The notes under the pieces: model-generated
What the model was told of the DNA's origin: nothing
Database searches by the model: none
Seen by the model: only the letters and a program-made list of their open reading frames with translations
Origin: Dacryopinax spathularia
Lineage: Eukaryota; Basidiomycota; Dacrymycetes; Dacrymycetales; Dacrymycetaceae
Direction of reading: 5' to 3'
Assembly: GCA_037974965.1 (NCBI GenBank)
Contig: JBBPFI010000001.1
Span: 3,038,001 to 3,102,000 of the forward strand
DNA length: 64,000 nt
Shown here: positions 60,521 through 64,000 of the stretch, one piece after another
How the letters are laid out: the number at the start of each line of letters is the position of its first letter
How positions within the stretch are numbered: position 1 is the stretch's first letter
Made by a program: the position numbers and the translations under genes

Positions 60521-60618
60521 CGCAACGGGATCTCTTGACAGGCTCGCACAGCAGAGGGCAGGCAGGCAGGAGCAAGGGAGCTGAAGCCTAAGGGAGTCAA
60601 GCCGCCAAGATGCGGAGG

Positions 60619-60626
60619 TTATATAC
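60619..60626 (-). promoter_or_regulatory. TATA box of the acid phosphatase gene
   Basis: On the minus strand GTATATAA lies about 100 bp before the ATG at 60520. That is a plausible place for a TATA element in a regulated secreted enzyme such as a phosphate-responsive phosphatase. The regulation itself is inferred. Confidence 0.5.
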
Positions 60627-61360
60627 CCTCGTCATGCCTCAGATCGAAGGAACGAGGAGCATATGGACCGTGCCTGCCGAATCCGAAGAACCGTCTCGGT
60701 GGAATGCCGTCAGATCAGAGCACGAAGGTAAGCCATGAATGGAAGTTCAGGGCCGCGACGCCTGTGTGCAACCATCGCTTTCCGGAAATAGCAACTCGAC
60801 GTAGTCGAGAGTCTGAAATCAGCCCACTGTATGGAGCCGGCAGAACACGTTCTGCGATTGTTCATCATGCAGAGGCATTACGCAAGTCTGGAGGGGGATC
60901 ACGTTCGCCCACCCACATCTTCTAGGGTGAGTCTCAGCGCCATATTAGCGGTAGAGGGCGGAAGAGTGGGAAATAGAGGTGTGCGAGTCTGTTCGATTGT
61001 TGGACGATGAGACCGAGGTGACCGAGCTGTAGATCGAAGGGCGCAACTCTAGATTAGATCCAGATCCAGATACCAGATACCAGATCAAGGCTGGCAGTCT
61101 AGTCTGATAAGATCACAGTCCGGCCGTTTTCCCACCACGGTGCATCTAGACCTCGGCCGAACGCCGTGTGCGTATGGGAGGAAGGTGAGAAGAGGAAAGC
61201 ATGCAGCCTCTTCTGGGCGTTTTGGTTGGTTGCTGGATGGGGAAGGCGGTGACGTATTCCATGAGGGGAGGACCCTACGCTTCGACCAACTGCGTCAGGA
61301 ATGCGGGGCACGTGCGAGGATGTTGCTCGCTCGGAGAACTTCCGACATCTGTGTTTTTCT

Positions 61361-61396
61361 CTATGCGCTATGCGCTATGCGCTACTTAGCGCATAG
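61361..61396. repeat. CTATGCG tandem repeat with inverted copy
   Basis: CTATGCGCTATGCGCTATGC with trailing GCTA (61361-61384) contains three overlapping copies of CTATGCGCTA. It is followed by the inverted copy TAGCGCATAG (61387-61396), so the single strand can fold into a hairpin. Confidence 0.65.
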
Positions 61397-62450
61397 CTTA
61401 CTATAGTAATATTAGTAATTTTTGCTTCCTTGTGCGCGCCGGCCGCGGCTTCCTTCGGCAAGAACCCTGAAGGCCAGGGACCGATGATGGAGTCGTCCTT
61501 CTCCATTGTTGGTTAACAACCAACATTGACATCCGACCTCTTTCTGGAGGGTAGATGTCACTCAACTATAAAATGGGCTTTTTATTACTTTTATCTACTT
61601 AGGGCGAGGGCTGGTGGGAGGTCTGGCCGTCCGCTGAGACTCCCCTGGCCCTCCAAGTTTCTCACTCCGGGCTCGACGTGGCGACCGGCGAGCCAGCCGA
61701 CGATCTGCTCCCCGACGGACTGGATATTGGCAGCAAGAGCCAATCGTAGTGCGACGCGGGGCGGGAATCTTTTGATGGTGACAATCAAAAGGTGCGTCCA
61801 GGCCCTCCATGTTCCCCTATCTTCTCGGGCCCTCACTTACCTGATTTTTTTTTTCGCTTTCAGCAGAGAACGACGAACATCGCTGCTTTCATCCTGACTC
61901 TCACCTTTTCTCTGCGTCCGCCCTTCTTGTCGTGCACCATACCACGACCTTTTGCTTCTATTCAACATTGACGCGCTAATCTGCCATCGAGCTCCTGGTC
62001 GAGCTCAAACCGTGACCGTACCTGTCTCCTTCGTTCACTTCAACACATCGCAAATCTTAACTCCCTCACCCCGTCCAACACCCCCAACACCAACACAACC
62101 AACACCAACACAATCACCGCCTCCAACACAACCAACCCCTCCCTCACAACCTCCAGCACAACCTCCTCCAGCGCGACCGTCTCATCGCTCACCCCCTCCC
62201 ACACCAATCCAACCATCTCCGCGCCCAACCCCTCCAACACAACCATCGATCCCTCCAACCCCTCGAAGACCAACACGACCGCAACCCTCTCCGCCTCCAA
62301 CACCAACCCAACCAACACCAACCCCCCCAGCACCAACACAACCAACCCCTCCAACACCAACCCAACCTGCACCTCCGCGTCCAACTCCTCCAACACCAAC
62401 ACCAACACCTCCAGCCCCTCCACGTCCAATCCAACCAACCCAACCCACAC

Positions 62451-62702
62451 CAACCCCTTCCTCACCCCCTCCAACACCAACGCGACCAACCCCTTCCTCA
62501 CCCCCTCCAACACCAACGCGACCAACCCCTCCCTCACCCCTCCCAACACCAACGCGACCAACCCCTTCCTCACCCCCTCCAACACCAACGCGACCAACCC
62601 CTCCCTCACCCCCTTCAACACCAACGCAACCAACCCCTCCCTCACCCCCTCCAACACCAACGCAACCAACCCCTCCCTCACCCCCTCTAACACCAGTCCA
62701 GC
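62451..62702. repeat. 36-bp minisatellite, seven copies
   Basis: Seven head-to-tail units of exactly 36 bp occur at 62451, 62487, 62523, 62559, 62595, 62631 and 62667. The unit starts CAACCCCTTCCTCACCCC and ends CACCAACGCGAC. They sit within a longer degenerate C/A-rich tract (62059-62900) made of CCAACACC-like words. The plus strand is almost free of G and T, a strong strand asymmetry. The unit length is a multiple of three, so frames are preserved. It may be coding or spacer. Confidence 0.85.
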
Positions 62703-62900
62703 CAACACCAACCCATCCAACCCCTCCAACACCAACCCAACCAACACCTCCGCGTTCAATCCCTCCACCACCAACCCCACCGCAACCTCCACGTCCAACC
62801 CCTCCGACACCAACCCCTCCAACCCAACCAACCGCTCCACGTCCAACCCCTCCAACACCCCCATCCCAACCACGACCGCCGTCCTCTCCAGCACTGCAAC

Positions 62901-64000
62901 ATGTCGTCTCGGCTGATGAAGCCTGAGCTGGCCGTCGAGGAGGTCCTCAAGATCATCAATGACCGCAATCCTGGTAGGCGTGTCGCCATTTCCAAGGACG
63001 TCTTTTGCCCGCGCTGCAGCAAGAAGGCTCGCGTACGGGTCTGTATGGACCGGAAGGGGAAGAACGAGTCGAAGTATGGGCGGATCCACGGCCTGGTGAG
63101 TTGTGTAGCTGTCGCCGTGTAGCCTGCTTTGCTAACATCGTTGACAGTGCCTCTCCCATGACAATCCGGAAGAGCGGGTCTTCTGGATCACCGATCCTCT
63201 CCATCCGGACGATCGCCAAGCCCTGCGAGCGAGCTTAGAGCAGGCCGCGTTCGACTGGAGTTCCAGTCCAGCGAGGGACGACCGTCCCCACAAGCAGGCA
63301 CGACTGGCGAGGGACCGCAACGGCAAGCGCTACAAATCTTGCTTGGCCTGTGGGAAGGGGCGCGCAGCACAGGCTTGCGAGAAGCAGTGGTGCAAGGCTT
63401 GCTGCATTAACCGCGAGCGCAACAATGCATGGGCGAAGTCCGTCGGCTGCGCCTATCATGGTCACCAGGACCAAGCATGGAACGACGGGCGAGGTTTGGG
63501 ACCGGATGACGAGCTAGGGGGGTTGGGAGAGGTTGGGGGATTTGGAGGTTGGGGAAGGGAGGGAGGAGAGACAGGCTTGGGAAGGGGGGATGGTGTTGGG
63601 GAGGGCTTGCCGTCGACGCAAGCGTTCCATGGTCCAGCCCGCATCGGTCGCACGATGCGTCCCGCCTATCTCGCTCTTCGGGACGAGGAGAGGCGTGCGG
63701 AGGACGCTCGCAGGCAGGAGGAGAGAGATGCACGGGAGCGGGCTGAGACGCTGGCTCGCATGTTCACGTTAGTGGTGTTCACCAAGGTACGCTCTTTCCC
63801 TTCGCTTTCTCTTCCAAGCGCTGACTGTCCTCGCAGGACGGGAAAAAGACGTATCCCATTCCGGCTCTACGTGCCAACATGGACGGCCTTTCTACTCGTG
63901 TGTGCAGCTGGCCCGACCGCGTCCTGGCCCGGCTCTGTCCGTACGGAGAGGAAGATCTCGTGGAAGTGCTCCTCTACGACCTAGATTCTCGGAGCTGGAC
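62901..64000 (+). CDS. cysteine-cluster protein, GRF-like zinc finger (cut by right edge)
   Basis: I do not recognise this as a named gene. Exons 62901-63095, 63148-63786 and 63837 to the edge join in frame. Near residue 33 is CPRCSKKARVRVC, followed by KYGRIHGLCLSHD and VFWITD across the first intron. That spacing recalls GRF-type zinc fingers (CxxC...GR.F..C...FFxW). From about residue 138 a second cluster, SCLACGKGRAAQACEKQWC then KACCINR and GCAYHGHQ, has at least seven Cys and two His likely to bind metal. A Gly-rich linker and a long Arg/Glu helix (RDEERRAEDARRQEERDARE) follow, then PIPALRANMDGLSTRVCSW. Similar Cys-rich proteins are common and repetitive in basidiomycete genomes, sometimes near transposases. 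The start could be upstream if the minisatellite is coding. Confidence 0.65.

Larger units (their letters stand above)
60521..62058. other. intergenic, with short repeats
   Basis: This 1.5-kb region lies upstream of the phosphatase. It has short direct repeats CAGATACCAGATACC (61070-61085), a CTATGCG repeat with hairpin (61361-61396) and an AT-rich patch (61395-61425). An 8-bp inverted repeat TGTTGGTT/AACCAACA lies at 61507-61525. These could be remains of a small element. No gene is supported. Confidence 0.4.

Noticed and set aside
62451-62702. regularly spaced 36-bp units, considered as a CRISPR-like array
   Set aside because: The units are contiguous with no unique spacers and the genome is eukaryotic; it is a minisatellite.
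62040-63089. 349-codon minus-strand frame rich in Gly-Leu-Val repeats
   Set aside because: It is the reverse of the C/A minisatellite and of the zinc-cluster exon. The periodic protein follows from the repeat and not from a gene.
1-64000. tRNA, rRNA and virus-like or LTR elements
   Set aside because: I looked for tRNA T-loop words in sensible contexts, for rRNA stretches and for reverse transcriptase, integrase or capsid signatures, and recognised none. A covariance search could still find a small RNA I missed.

Overview
The window is nuclear DNA from a filamentous or dimorphic fungus, most likely a basidiomycete. Genes are dense, GC-rich and split by very short introns (about 45-75 nt) with GTGCGT or GTACGT donors and TAG/CAG acceptors. 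Gene content agrees: cytoplasmic dynein, a DUF7918 protein, a large cytochrome P450, and Kae1, Rna14, Pml1/SNIP1 and Cca1 of fungal type. Tremellomycetes or another Agaricomycotina lineage is my guess; the class cannot be settled from this sequence. I saw no tRNA, rRNA, CRISPR array or virus-like element.

Layout. 1-2352 (-) is the 5' part of the dynein heavy chain, running off the left edge. 2689-6786 (-) is a large multi-exon P-loop GTPase of the SLIP-GC/dynamin-like kind. 8149-12692 (+) holds two tandem anion:cation symporter-type MFS permeases. 13068-14844 (+) is a DUF7918 protein. 14967-16277 (-) is KAE1, back to back with CNS1 (16495-17743, +). 17981-19210 (-) is an uncharacterised protein with a paralogue at 32601-34030 (-). 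19791-23917 (+) is a second GTPase. 25088-26383 (-) is an unknown three-exon gene. 28020-29019 (+) is a glyoxalase-like protein and 29318-32246 (-) a peroxisomal ABCD half-transporter. 34739-36481 (-) is a third, truncated GTPase. Then come RNA14 (37656-40798, +), CCA1 (40907-43385, -), a P450 (44225-46671, +), a BTB protein (47013-48131, +), PML1/SNIP1 (48476-49717, +), an ER-type SDR (49810-51199, -), a HAL4/HAL5-like kinase (about 52003-53443, -), a relic of a hAT transposon (54761-55260), an amino-acid/GABA/choline-type permease (56351-58484, +), a secreted histidine acid phosphatase (58876-60520, -), a 36-bp minisatellite (62451-62702) and a cysteine-cluster protein running off the right edge (62901-64000, +).

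Most of the window is ordinary housekeeping: RNA processing (RNA14, PML1, CCA1, KAE1), chaperones, peroxisomal import and nutrient uptake. The part that looks under-described is the GTPase set. There are three related loci in 34 kb. Two of them sit directly beside the two members of the uncharacterised ankyrin-like/beta-rich family, which suggests duplication of a two-gene unit. The third copy has lost its P-loop lysine and most of its G domain but keeps its helical region and C-terminus.
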